NCBI RefSeq assembly: GCF_003634455.1
Contig: NZ_RBLC01000001.1
Coordinates: 806,001 to 870,000, forward strand
DNA length: 64,000 bases
Origin: Flavobacterium endophyticum
GTDB lineage: Bacteria > Bacteroidota > Bacteroidia > Flavobacteriales > Flavobacteriaceae
Direction of reading: 5' to 3'
Part shown: piece by piece, positions 16,724-25,611 of the stretch
Layout: the number at the start of each line of letters is the position of its first letter
Numbering within the stretch: the first letter of the stretch is position 1
The notes under the pieces: model-generated
What the model was told of the DNA's origin: nothing
What the model saw: the letters and a program-made list of their open reading frames with translations, nothing else
The model's database searches: none
Made by a program: the position numbers and the translations under genes

Positions 16724-19095
16724 TTCTTAAGGGCTAATTCTTTCAGCAGGTCTTGGTAGGTATAGCTTTTCTCTGATTTTTCAGGCTGCGTATACAAGAT
16801 TTCCACACGCAGTGCTTTTAGTCCGGTAACGCCCTGCAAGTCTTCTACTTCAAAAGTCTCTATAGCGCCCAGCTTGTTCTTGTGCTGCAACAGGCTGATG
16901 TATCTTCTGTATTCTGCTTCTTCTTGATGCTGTGAATAGACGATGGTAATCTTGCCTTTTTCTGTAATCCTTTCGTTGGTGCCTTTGATATTCGACTTGT
17001 CGATTCGTTTTTTCACGACTTCATAACGGGCATTATAGGTACCGTCTACATCAAAGCGTTTTTCGTCCATACGGAATCGGATGGATATCGGCGTGCTGAA
17101 CACGAGAATCAGCGAAGTCACATCGAGGTCATACGGCAAGGAAGGACGCAGGTGGTAGTATTCGTTTTCTAATTCGCATAGGGCCTGAAGCTGCCACAAG
17201 CGCAGGTTGCTCAGATAGACAGGACTAAAGGACAATTGCGGGGCTATAGAGGCTCCGATATAAAGATTGTGCTCTACACCGTCTGTCTTGAAGCGTTCGT
17301 AATAGTGCGGAAAGAACGATTGGGCTTCTTCTTGTTTCTTGTCTAAGATAAAGGCCATTTTTTTATTGATCAGCGAAAGTGTCTGGTCAAAATCTTTCCT
17401 TGCATCATAGACCATCATAATCTTAGGGTCGAGCGATTTGAAATAGGCTTCTATTTTCTCGCGTACCTTGTCATTGGAGGTCTCGAAATGGTGCAGCATC
17501 GGATGGATCTCATTCAGAACATAGCTTTGGATAAGGGACTCGGTATCGGCTTTAAGGGTTTCTTTCAGCTGTTTTTCGAGGTCTTCAAGCTCGTAGATGT
17601 TCTGGTAGATGACCGGCAGTTTTAGGTTGTCGCTTATGAAACGGAGCAACTGGAGCAGCAATTCGATCTGGGCCGTCAGGTCTTTTTCGATGGACTCGTT
17701 TCGGGCAACGGAGGAACCTTTGATGTCGATCTGCCCGTATAGCGGATAGACTTCTTTAAACACGATTTCTTTGAATGGCAGGTCTCTTGTATTTTTATCT
17801 GTAGTATGCAACGAGGCTTCTTCCCTGAACTTCCAATAGACGCTCGGATGGATCGCAGTGTATTCTTTTTGGATAATGGCATCGATCTGATTCTGCATGT
17901 CGGAGAAATACCTGTCGATCGTATCTACCAAGAAAGGCATGACCAGATCGAGCTTGTTGGCATTGATACTGTTTAGCTGTTTTGGCTCGGAGGAAACTAA
18001 TTCTACGATGCCCAACAGCCTATCGTCTTTAACGACAGGTGCAAAAATACAGCTTTGTACGTTTTGCGCGAGCAGGTGTTCTGCCAGCTCTTTTTCTTCT
18101 GGATTTGTGACTAGAAATTCTTTTACGTCAGAAATAATAAAGTATTTCTTCTCTCCTACAAGGGTATCTAGCGGGCATTGTCCTAGGGCGTTCAGGCATT
18201 CTTCTTCGTAATCTTTTGTCAAGATGAAGCTGTGCATCTCGTCTTCAAAATCGGCTTTTTTCAATCGGGTACCGTCACTGCTGAAAGCGGTAAAGCCCGT
18301 CCTGAGGTCTGCAATTTTGTAGATGGAACGGAATATGGTTTCAATGGTCTCTTTCTTGAATTCGGAATCTTCGTTGTTGCTCAGCAGGTTGCTTTTTAGA
18401 TTAGAAATGGCACTTTCGACGGAATTGTCATAAAGCGTCATGATTCCGAAGCCCTTGAGTATCCAGCTTTCTGGCGGAAATTTTTCTTTCCACAGGTAGA
18501 GGTCGTCGTAATTATCAATCAGCTGGTTAATATCTTCTTGCGTAAGCGCCACCGATTTTTCTGTCGGGAACACCTCAAGGAAGTCGGCATTGTAAAGAAT
18601 CCTGTAGTGTTTTACGATACCTTCTGCATTGGGAATATCATAAAAGATAGGACTGCTGAAATCAATCTTGCAGCCGTAGTAATAGTTCAGTATGATGGAA
18701 CAGTTCATGACATAGAACCGATGCTCGTCGAAATCTCTGATGATGATCTCAAAATCGTCGCCGGCTTCCGTAAGAATCTTGTTCAGCCTTTCTGTCGTAT
18801 TAAAAATATAATTGTCAAACGGAACAGTTACGGCTTTGATTTCGTTATGCGTTAGGGCCGTAGGAAACAAATCGGCCAAAAGGTATTTGATTCTGTTGTA
18901 GTGCTTTTCGATCTGCTGGTACGATTCGATACCGTCTCTCAGTTCCGGAAAGGGCTCTATTTCCTTCAAGAGTCCCTTGGCATAAGCCGCCCGATAATCA
19001 ACATCAGAATCAGCTATTTGCTCTAAAACCTCAATGACTTTCTGAAAAGAAATCTTGATTTTAAACGGACTGGGATTCTCGTGAAGGGGATTCAT
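16720..19095 (-). CDS. large GAF-domain protein of unknown function
   Basis: A 791-residue soluble protein with no signal peptide. A GAF-like segment lies in the middle, around KKYFIISDVKEFLVTNPEEK, SCIFAPVVKDDRLLGIVELV and NKLDLVMPFLVDTIDRYFSD. The flanking parts are helical and charged, and I cannot assign them. No kinase, cyclase or DNA-binding output is visible, so it may be a scaffold or sensor. I start at ATG 19095 (MNPLHENPSPFK). The frame is open up to 19194, but that part reads through a terminator hairpin and is not credible protein. It converges on the Pycsar-type gene with a four-base overlap. Confidence 0.75.
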   Translation of the reverse strand: MNPLHENPSPFKIKISFQKVIEVLEQIADSDVDYRAAYAKGLLKEIEPFPELRDGIESYQQIEKHYNRIKYLLADLFPTALTHNEIKAVTVPFDNYIFNTTERLNKILTEAGDDFEIIIRDFDEHRFYVMNCSIILNYYYGCKIDFSSPIFYDIPNAEGIVKHYRILYNADFLEVFPTEKSVALTQEDINQLIDNYDDLYLWKEKFPPESWILKGFGIMTLYDNSVESAISNLKSNLLSNNEDSEFKKETIETIFRSIYKIADLRTGFTAFSSDGTRLKKADFEDEMHSFILTKDYEEECLNALGQCPLDTLVGEKKYFIISDVKEFLVTNPEEKELAEHLLAQNVQSCIFAPVVKDDRLLGIVELVSSEPKQLNSINANKLDLVMPFLVDTIDRYFSDMQNQIDAIIQKEYTAIHPSVYWKFREEASLHTTDKNTRDLPFKEIVFKEVYPLYGQIDIKGSSVARNESIEKDLTAQIELLLQLLRFISDNLKLPVIYQNIYELEDLEKQLKETLKADTESLIQSYVLNEIHPMLHHFETSNDKVREKIEAYFKSLDPKIMMVYDARKDFDQTLSLINKKMAFILDKKQEEAQSFFPHYYERFKTDGVEHNLYIGASIAPQLSFSPVYLSNLRLWQLQALCELENEYYHLRPSLPYDLDVTSLILVFSTPISIRFRMDEKRFDVDGTYNARYEVVKKRIDKSNIKGTNERITEKGKITIVYSQHQEEAEYRRYISLLQHKNKLGAIETFEVEDLQGVTGLKALRVEILYTQPEKSEKSYTYQDLLKELALKN

Positions 19096-19150
19096 ATTTT
19101 GAGGATTCAAATTGTAGGCAAATTTACGAAATAAATAGATTCGCAATTGT

Positions 19151-19192
19151 AAAAGAAAACAAAAAAGCCGTCGAAGGAATGACGGCTTTTTC
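19151..19192 (-). terminator. strong intrinsic terminator with no obvious gene upstream
   Basis: AAAAGCCGTC (19163-19172) and GACGGCTTTT (19181-19190) form a perfect ten-pair stem with an eight-base loop. On the reverse strand a T-rich tail follows (complement of 19151-19162). It sits about 55 bases before the start of the GAF gene, in that gene's own reading direction. Confidence 0.75.
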
Positions 19193-19425
19193 AAATAAAA
19201 ATCTAAAAACTAAATACTATTTATTTTGAAAAACAGAAAGCTGTTTTTGTGGGTTCGGTTTTAAATTTATTACTCTCGCTAATGTAGGAAACAAATCTGC
19301 TCGAAACAAATAAAATCGACGAAAAGCATGATTATTTAACGTTCGTATTTTAAGAGTTGGCAGGTCAAAAAAAGCTAATTGCTTGTGTATATGCTAAAAA
19401 ATGTTAAATTATAGCAAAGGAGAAC

Positions 19426-19454
19426 TTGGGTTTGAAGAATAAAATTTAGTTTTG
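19426..19454 (+). promoter_or_regulatory. promoter of the RND efflux operon
   Basis: TTG at 19426-19428 and TAGTTTTG at 19447-19454 are 18 bases apart, which fits the Bacteroidota promoter (-33 TTG, -7 TAnnTTTG). The ATG of the adaptor gene is 55 bases downstream. Confidence 0.6.
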
Positions 19455-19509
19455 TTTGGTGCCAAAATGCGGCTTTTCTTAACTTAAAATTATAATTACC
19501 TCGTTCCTC

Positions 19510-20571
19510 ATGAAAATAAAACATCTAGTTTATGCACTGCTCATCCTTGGGATTGGGGGCATGATTGCCTACCGAATCTCCAGCAATAAAAAATCAGATT
19601 CAGAAAACGGAAAAGGACAGGGAAATAAAAAACCATCACGAGTAAGCGGCATCGTCGTACAGCCTCAAAACTTTGCAGACAATCTTTCGCTCTCGGGCTC
19701 TATCGAAGCAAATGAGCAGATTGATGTTAGAAGCGAGGTTTCGGGAATTGTTGAAAGCATCAATTTTAGCGAAGGTACTATGGTCGCCAAAGGACAAGTG
19801 CTTTTTAAAGTAAACGACATTGAGTTAAGAGCACAGCTGGCACAAGCAAAAACGGCACAAGGACTGGCTTCTGAAAACGAGCGCAGGGCCAAGCTTTTAT
19901 TGCAGAAAGAAGCCATCAGCCAAGAAGAATACGATATTGCCAGCGCCGATTTTAAATCTGCTAAAGCACAATCACAGCTGATCAGCGCCCAGATAGCGAA
20001 GACAACAGTACGCGCGCCTTTTGCCGGAAAAATAGGATTACGTTCAATTTCTGAAGGAACCTATGTCACGCCCACTACCATGATTGCAAAACTGGTAAAC
20101 ACAAGCCGACTGAAAATTACGTTTTCGATTCCAGAAAAATATGCGTCGCAAATGAAGGTCAACGGAACGCTTTCGTTCACGACAGCTGGTTCTACTGAAA
20201 AGTTTACTGCCAAGATTTATGCCATCGAACCTGAAATTGAAGTGGCTACCAGAACTCTTAGGCTGCGCGCTATTGCAGAGAATCCTGACGGCAAGCTTTA
20301 TCCGGGAACTTTTGCGAACGTAACGCTTCCTTTAGACAACATCAAGGATGCTTTGCTGGTTCCTACGCAGGCATTGATTCCGATCCAAAACGGAAAGAAA
20401 TTGTTTGTTTCTCAAGGCGGAAAAGCGAAAGAGGTAATCGTGAAAACGGGAGCCAGAACGGATAAAGATATCTTGATCACCTCTGGACTGAAAGTTGGAG
20501 ATACGGTACTGACTACCGGCGTAATGACCTTGAAAGACGGAATGCCAGTGAGCGTCCAAATCCTTAAATAG
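19510..20571 (+). CDS. RND efflux periplasmic adaptor (membrane fusion protein)
   Basis: A 353-residue periplasmic adaptor. A hydrophobic N-terminal segment (HLVYALLILGIGGMIAYRI) anchors or exports it. Then come the first half of a lipoyl domain (VRSEVSGIVESINFSEGTMV), a helical hairpin (AQAKTAQGLASENERRAKLL), the second lipoyl half (TTVRAPFAGKIGLRSISEGT) and the beta-barrel and membrane-proximal domains (PGTFANVTLPLD). It links the permease in the inner membrane to the TolC-like channel, both encoded just downstream. First gene of the operon, seven bases before the permease. The substrate is unknown; drugs or dyes are usual for this class. Confidence 0.95.
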   Translation: MKIKHLVYALLILGIGGMIAYRISSNKKSDSENGKGQGNKKPSRVSGIVVQPQNFADNLSLSGSIEANEQIDVRSEVSGIVESINFSEGTMVAKGQVLFKVNDIELRAQLAQAKTAQGLASENERRAKLLLQKEAISQEEYDIASADFKSAKAQSQLISAQIAKTTVRAPFAGKIGLRSISEGTYVTPTTMIAKLVNTSRLKITFSIPEKYASQMKVNGTLSFTTAGSTEKFTAKIYAIEPEIEVATRTLRLRAIAENPDGKLYPGTFANVTLPLDNIKDALLVPTQALIPIQNGKKLFVSQGGKAKEVIVKTGARTDKDILITSGLKVGDTVLTTGVMTLKDGMPVSVQILK

Positions 20572-20578
20572 CCACCAG

Positions 20579-23500
20579 ATGAGCTTATCAACTACAAGCA
20601 TAAAAAGACCGGTACTGACAATTGTCTTGAACCTGATGCTGATTCTTTTTGGAATAATCGGGTATACCTATCTGGGCGTGCGAGAATTTCCATCCATCGA
20701 CCCTGCGCAGATTTCGGTAAGAACGAGCTATGCAGGAGCCAACGCCGACATTATCGAATCGCAGATTACCGAGCCTCTTGAAAAAGCCATCAACTCTATT
20801 GACGGTATCCGAAACATCACGTCTTCGAGCAACCAGGGAAGCAGTAACATCACGATCGAATTCAACTTAGATAAAAATTTAGAGGAAGCTGCCAACGACG
20901 TGCGTGACAAAGTTTCGCAAGCTGTGCGAAGCCTCCCGCAAGATATTGATGCGCCGCCTGTAGTTTCTAAGGCGGATGCGGATTCTGAGCCAATCATCAC
21001 GATGACAGTTCAGAGCGACAACAAGAATGTCTTGGAGCTTTCTGATTATGCGGATAACGTCATCGCGCAAAGATTGCAGACCATTCCGGGCGTCAGTAGC
21101 GTGCAAATCTGGGGACAGCGCAAATATGCAATGCGTCTGTGGATTGATCCGGTCAAGATGGCTTCTTATGGCGTGACCGTTTCGGATGTAAGAAATGCCT
21201 TGGAAAGCCAAAACGTGGAGCTGCCTTCAGGAAAACTGACAGGTGCCAATACGGAATTGACAGTAAAAACCATCGGAAACCTTTCTACAGAAGAAGAATT
21301 CAACAATATCATCCTTCTTGCCGAAGGAGAAAAAATAGTCCGTTTTAGCGATGTCGGGAATGCCTCGCTGGAAGCGGAGAATTTAGAGACTAAAATGAGC
21401 GATTCAGGTCAGGAAATGGTCGGGATGGCTATCATTCCTCAGCCAGGAACGAATTATCTTGACATTGCAGAGGCTTTTTATATACAGTACGATCAGTTAA
21501 AAAGAGACTTGCCGAAAGACTTCAAATTAAACGTGGCTATCGACAATACGGTTTTTGTTAAAAAAGCGGTTGTAGAAGTTGCTGAAACTTTATTGATTGC
21601 TATCGTGTTAGTAGTCTTGATTATTTATTTGTTTTTTAGGAATTGGGCGATTGCCTTCCGTCCACTGATCGATATTCCGGTTTCCTTGATTGCGACCTTT
21701 TTTATCATGTGGCTTTTTGGCTTCTCTGTAAACGTACTGACATTATTGGCTATCGTTCTCGCAACCGGATTGGTTGTGGATGACGGTATCGTTGTAACCG
21801 AAAATATCTTCAAGAAAGTCGAAGAAGGAATGACGCCTATAGAAGCGGCAATAAAAGGCTCGAATGAAATTTTCTTTGCCGTGATCTCGATTTCGATAAC
21901 GCTTGCCGCAGTATTCCTTCCGGTTATATTTTTAGAAGGTTTTGTGGGAAGGCTGTTTCGGGAATTTGGTGTCGTGATTGGCGCCGCGGTATTAATTTCT
22001 GCTTTTGTTTCCTTGACCTTGACGCCTATGCTGAACGCTTACCTGATGAAGGGAGGCGAGCAGAAAAAGTCTAAATTCTATAATTGGAGCGAGCCTTACT
22101 TTTTGAAAATGAATTCGGGATATGCTGGAGCATTGGCAAAATTCATGAAACGAAAATGGCTGAGTTTCCCTATTCTGGTTATCTGTATCGGGCTGATTGC
22201 CTTATTTTTTAGCACGCTGCAGAAAGAAACCGCGCCCTATGACGACAGGAGTTTTATTGGGGTAAACGTAACTGCTCCAGAAGGCGCTTCGTATGATTAT
22301 ATGGATCGCTTTATGACCGAGTTATCTGACCTGATTAATGATTCGATTCCTGAGAAAAAAGTAAGCTTGATAATTACCTCGCCAGGCTTTGGTTCTGCAT
22401 CCGTAAACAGCGGTCGTGCCAGGATTGCTTTGGTTGAGCCGGGAGAAAGAGAACGTTCGCAGAAAGAAATAGCGGAAGACCTTACTAAATGGACAAAGAG
22501 GTATTCGGAAGCCAAAGTTTCTGTTTCTGAACAGCCTACTATTGCCGTAAACCGACGTGGAGGCTTGCCAATACAATACATCATCCAAGCACAGAATTTT
22601 GAAAAGCTGCGAGAGAAGATTCCAGAGTTTATGGACGAAGCGGCACAAGACCCGACTTTTGCCATTACCGACGTAAACTTGAAATTCAACAAGCCAGAAA
22701 TCTATGTAACCATCGACAGGGAAAAAGCGCAGAGTCTTGGTGTTTCTGTTATTGATATTGCCCAAACACTTCAGTTGTCTTTGAGTGGCCAGCGTTTCGG
22801 TTATTATATGATGAACGGAAAACAGTATCAAGTGATGGGCCAGTTTGACAAAAAAGACCGCGAGGCTCCTATCGACCTGACCTCTATTTTTGTGAAAAAC
22901 ACTTCGGGTGAGCTTATACAGTTGGATAATCTTGTGACTATCGAAGAACAAAGCAGTCCGCCGCAATTGTACCACAACAACCGATATATGTCGGCTACGG
23001 TTTCTGCCGGACTTGCTCCAGGGAAAAGTATCAGCGACGGTATCGATGCTATGGAAAGAATCAAAGAGAAAGTGCTGGACGAAACGTTTACGACTGATTT
23101 GGGCGGCGAATCGCGAGATTTCGTAGAAAGTAATTCCAATACGGCTTTTGCTTTCGGATTGGCATTACTGCTTATCTATCTGATTCTTGCGGCGCAGTTT
23201 GAAAGTTTTATCGATCCGTTTATCATCATCTTGACCGTTCCAATGGCAGTAGCGGGGGCCTTATTTTCGCTTTGGCTTTTTGGCCAGACTTGGAATATTT
23301 TCAGCCAGATCGGAACCATCATGCTGATCGGGCTGGTGACGAAGAACGGAATCTTGATCGTAGAGTTTGCCAACCAGCTCCGAGAACAGGGCAAAGACAA
23401 AATGGAAGCCATTATGGAAGCTGCCGAATCGCGCCTTCGCCCTATCTTGATGACCAGTTTGGCGATTGCACTGGGCGCCTTGCCGATTGCACTGTCTCTG

Positions 23501-23668
23501 GGCGCTGCTTCTACCAGCCGTATCGGGATGGGAGTCGTGATTGTTGGAGGAACTTTATTTTCGTTAATCCTTACGCTTTTCGTAATTCCGGCAATTTATT
23601 TTATGTGGTCTAGACAAAAGAAACACAGGCCGGAATTTGACAACATAAAAGAATATGAAAAAGAATAA
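20579..23668 (+). CDS. RND efflux permease, AcrB/HAE1 type
   Basis: A 1029-residue inner-membrane pump of full family length. It has 12 predicted TM segments in two halves, each followed by a large periplasmic loop. The proton-relay acidic pair is visible in TM4 (ATGLVVDDGIVVTENIF). The duplicated half shows the matching GLVTKNGILIVEFANQLREQ. The N-terminal GIIGYTYLGVREFPSIDP is typical of the multidrug branch rather than the metal branch. It uses the proton gradient to push substrates through the adaptor and outer-membrane channel encoded on either side. Its stop overlaps the start of the TolC gene by 14 bases. Confidence 0.97.
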   Translation: MSLSTTSIKRPVLTIVLNLMLILFGIIGYTYLGVREFPSIDPAQISVRTSYAGANADIIESQITEPLEKAINSIDGIRNITSSSNQGSSNITIEFNLDKNLEEAANDVRDKVSQAVRSLPQDIDAPPVVSKADADSEPIITMTVQSDNKNVLELSDYADNVIAQRLQTIPGVSSVQIWGQRKYAMRLWIDPVKMASYGVTVSDVRNALESQNVELPSGKLTGANTELTVKTIGNLSTEEEFNNIILLAEGEKIVRFSDVGNASLEAENLETKMSDSGQEMVGMAIIPQPGTNYLDIAEAFYIQYDQLKRDLPKDFKLNVAIDNTVFVKKAVVEVAETLLIAIVLVVLIIYLFFRNWAIAFRPLIDIPVSLIATFFIMWLFGFSVNVLTLLAIVLATGLVVDDGIVVTENIFKKVEEGMTPIEAAIKGSNEIFFAVISISITLAAVFLPVIFLEGFVGRLFREFGVVIGAAVLISAFVSLTLTPMLNAYLMKGGEQKKSKFYNWSEPYFLKMNSGYAGALAKFMKRKWLSFPILVICIGLIALFFSTLQKETAPYDDRSFIGVNVTAPEGASYDYMDRFMTELSDLINDSIPEKKVSLIITSPGFGSASVNSGRARIALVEPGERERSQKEIAEDLTKWTKRYSEAKVSVSEQPTIAVNRRGGLPIQYIIQAQNFEKLREKIPEFMDEAAQDPTFAITDVNLKFNKPEIYVTIDREKAQSLGVSVIDIAQTLQLSLSGQRFGYYMMNGKQYQVMGQFDKKDREAPIDLTSIFVKNTSGELIQLDNLVTIEEQSSPPQLYHNNRYMSATVSAGLAPGKSISDGIDAMERIKEKVLDETFTTDLGGESRDFVESNSNTAFAFGLALLLIYLILAAQFESFIDPFIIILTVPMAVAGALFSLWLFGQTWNIFSQIGTIMLIGLVTKNGILIVEFANQLREQGKDKMEAIMEAAESRLRPILMTSLAIALGALPIALSLGAASTSRIGMGVVIVGGTLFSLILTLFVIPAIYFMWSRQKKHRPEFDNIKEYEKE

Positions 23669-24989
23669 TTGCATGAAACTTAAGATATTTTTCCAGATTG
23701 TATTCCTTTTCACAGCTTCGCTTATGGCAGAGGCTCAAGAACTGCTGACTGTCGAAGACGCGGTAAAGATTGCTTTAGAGAATAATTATGAAATAAAAAT
23801 TGCCAGCAACGACCTGAGGATCGACCAGCAGAACGTAAGTCTTGCCAACGCGGGCGTGCTTCCGCAATTGAACGCTACGGTTACTGACAACAATAGTATA
23901 TTGGACACCAAACAGACACAGTCTGATGGTTCTGAAAGAGAGCTCAACGGAGCCCGTAACATGAACTTAGCCTATGGTGTTGCGCTAAATTGGACAATTT
24001 TTGACGGACTACGTATGTTTGCCCGTTATGACCAGCTGAAAGAATTAGAAAAATTAGGCGATGCCGAATTAAAGCTTGCCATCTTTACTAAGGTTTCTGA
24101 CGTCATCACGACCTACTATGATCTTGTACAACAGCAACAGCAATTGAAAGCGCTTGATACGGCTATTGTAATTTCAAACCTAAGAATCAGTACTGCCGAT
24201 AACCGTTATAAGATCGGGAAAGCTTCGAAACTGGAAGTCTTAAACGCACAGGTCGATTTAAATACAGATACCACTGCCCTGCTCCGCCAGAAAGAATTAT
24301 ACGCTAATACCAAAATCTTTTTGAATGAAATTTTGGCAAGAGACGTAAAAACAGACTTTTCGGTAGTCGACGAAGTTACTATAGATGAAACGCTTCTGCT
24401 TCCGGAATTGATGACCTTAGCGGAGAAACAAAATCCGCAACTGCAGTCGCAGATTATCAACAAACGGATTAGCGAATTGCAGCTGAAGCAGGTCAAAGCG
24501 AACCGTTATCCGACTGTCAATATCACATCTGGGTATAATTTTACGCGCACGGAAGCTTCTCTTGGGTTTACGACACAGTCTACCGGGCAGGGATTTACGT
24601 ACGGCATCAACGCGACCATGAATATCTTTAACGGGGGACTTCAGAATCGCAACGAGAGAGTAGCTAAAATTCAAGTCGAAAATTCAAAAATCGTTATTGA
24701 ACAGCAGCTCAAGATGCTTGAATCACAGCTATCTTCTGCTTACCAAACGTATCTGACCAATTTGCAGCTGACAAAACTGGAAGCTAAAAACGAGGATATC
24801 GCAAAAGAAAACTTAGATATTACGCTGGCCAAATTTAAAATAGGAACTATCGCTCCGTTAGAATTTCGTGAGGCACAGCTCAATTATGTCAATGCGAAAG
24901 TACGAAACAGCAACGCTCAATACGCCGCAAAAGTTTCTGAGATTAATCTGAAAGAATTGGCAGGAAATTTATCGCTTTCTCAAAATTAA
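23655..24989 (+). CDS. TolC-family outer-membrane efflux channel
   Basis: A 444-residue outer-membrane protein. The N-terminus has a signal peptide (FFQIVFLFTASLMAEAQ) and then the typical TolC repeat start LLTVEDAVKIALENNYEIKI. Long helices rich in Gln and Ala alternate with short strands, and the two repeats begin near residues 30 and 245. It forms the outer exit of the RND pump. ATG 23655 overlaps the permease by 14 bases; ATG 23673 would begin just past its stop and gives a more usual signal peptide (MKLKIFFQ), so the true start may be the latter. Last gene of the operon. Confidence 0.95.
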   Translation: MKKNNCMKLKIFFQIVFLFTASLMAEAQELLTVEDAVKIALENNYEIKIASNDLRIDQQNVSLANAGVLPQLNATVTDNNSILDTKQTQSDGSERELNGARNMNLAYGVALNWTIFDGLRMFARYDQLKELEKLGDAELKLAIFTKVSDVITTYYDLVQQQQQLKALDTAIVISNLRISTADNRYKIGKASKLEVLNAQVDLNTDTTALLRQKELYANTKIFLNEILARDVKTDFSVVDEVTIDETLLLPELMTLAEKQNPQLQSQIINKRISELQLKQVKANRYPTVNITSGYNFTRTEASLGFTTQSTGQGFTYGINATMNIFNGGLQNRNERVAKIQVENSKIVIEQQLKMLESQLSSAYQTYLTNLQLTKLEAKNEDIAKENLDITLAKFKIGTIAPLEFREAQLNYVNAKVRNSNAQYAAKVSEINLKELAGNLSLSQN

Positions 24990-25033
24990 GCTTCCAAATT
25001 GCTATATCCTTAATTTAATGTTAAAATTTTAAT

Positions 25034-25041
25034 TATCTTTG
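25034..25041 (+). promoter_or_regulatory. promoter -7 box for the DUF1761 gene
   Basis: TATCTTTG matches TAnnTTTG exactly and lies 28 bases before the ATG at 25070. No -33 TTG at normal spacing. Confidence 0.55.
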
Positions 25042-25069
25042 AATGAGAAACCCTTAAAACAAATCAATC

Positions 25070-25552
25070 ATGGAAGTAAATTTTTTAGCATTGGTAGTAG
25101 CAGCACTGTCAACTTTGGTTGTTGGCTTTATCTGGTACAATCCTAAAGTTTTTGGAACCGCTTGGATGAACGCAGCCGGACTTACAGAAGAGAAATTAAA
25201 AGGAGCCAATATGGCTGTTATTTACGGACTAGCTGTCTTATTTGCCTTTTTTATGGCTTTTATCCTCCAGTTTTTAGTTATCCACCAATGGGGCGCTCTT
25301 GCCGCTACTGGCGGAGATCCACATAAGGTTAGTCCAGTATATGAAGCTTATATGGCAGAGTACGGAACGGCTTTTAGAACGTTCAAGCATGGTGCTTTGC
25401 ATGGTTTTATGACCGGCTTGCTTTTCACATTTCCGCTGATTGCCATCAATTCGATGTTTGAAAGAAAAAGCTGGAAGTTTATTTTTATCAATGCAGGCTA
25501 CTGGCTTGTGAACCTGACCATTATGGGCGGTATTATTTGCGCTTGGATTTAA
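25070..25552 (+). CDS. DUF1761 membrane protein
   Basis: A 160-residue inner-membrane protein with four predicted TM segments: LALVVAALSTLVVGFIWY, IYGLAVLFAFFMAFILQF, HGFMTGLLFTFPLIAIN and FIFINAGYWLVNLTIMGGI. The motif GFIWYNPKVFGTAWM after the first TM is characteristic of DUF1761. The function of the family is unknown. It is a single gene with its own promoter box and a strong terminator 17 bases after the stop. Confidence 0.85.
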   Translation: MEVNFLALVVAALSTLVVGFIWYNPKVFGTAWMNAAGLTEEKLKGANMAVIYGLAVLFAFFMAFILQFLVIHQWGALAATGGDPHKVSPVYEAYMAEYGTAFRTFKHGALHGFMTGLLFTFPLIAINSMFERKSWKFIFINAGYWLVNLTIMGGIICAWI

Positions 25553-25568
25553 TCTTTATATCACCAAA

Positions 25569-25605
25569 AAAAATCTCGCCTTAACGGGCGAGATTTATTA
25601 TTTTT
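25569..25605 (+). terminator. Rho-independent terminator after the DUF1761 gene
   Basis: AAATCTCGCC (25571-25580) and GGCGAGATTT (25587-25596) form a perfect ten-pair stem, followed by a T-rich tail. The next gene begins only a few bases further on. Confidence 0.85.
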
Positions 25606-25611
25606 CACTCT

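Larger units (their letters stand above)
19096..19509. other. 414-base non-coding stretch with hairpin and efflux promoter
   Basis: It holds the terminator-like hairpin at 19151-19192 on the left, the efflux operon promoter at 19426-19454 on the right and about 230 bases of A+T-rich sequence between them without an open frame. No gene on the reverse strand ends before the hairpin, so a small RNA or a leader may be made here. Confidence 0.5.

Noticed and set aside
19096..19194. N-terminal extension of the GAF gene
   Set aside because: The open frame reads through the stem of a terminator hairpin and yields a basic stretch unlike the rest of the protein; ATG 19095 is a better start.
22322..22975. 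217-residue reverse open frame inside the RND permease
   Set aside because: Antisense to a full-length, clearly conserved pump.
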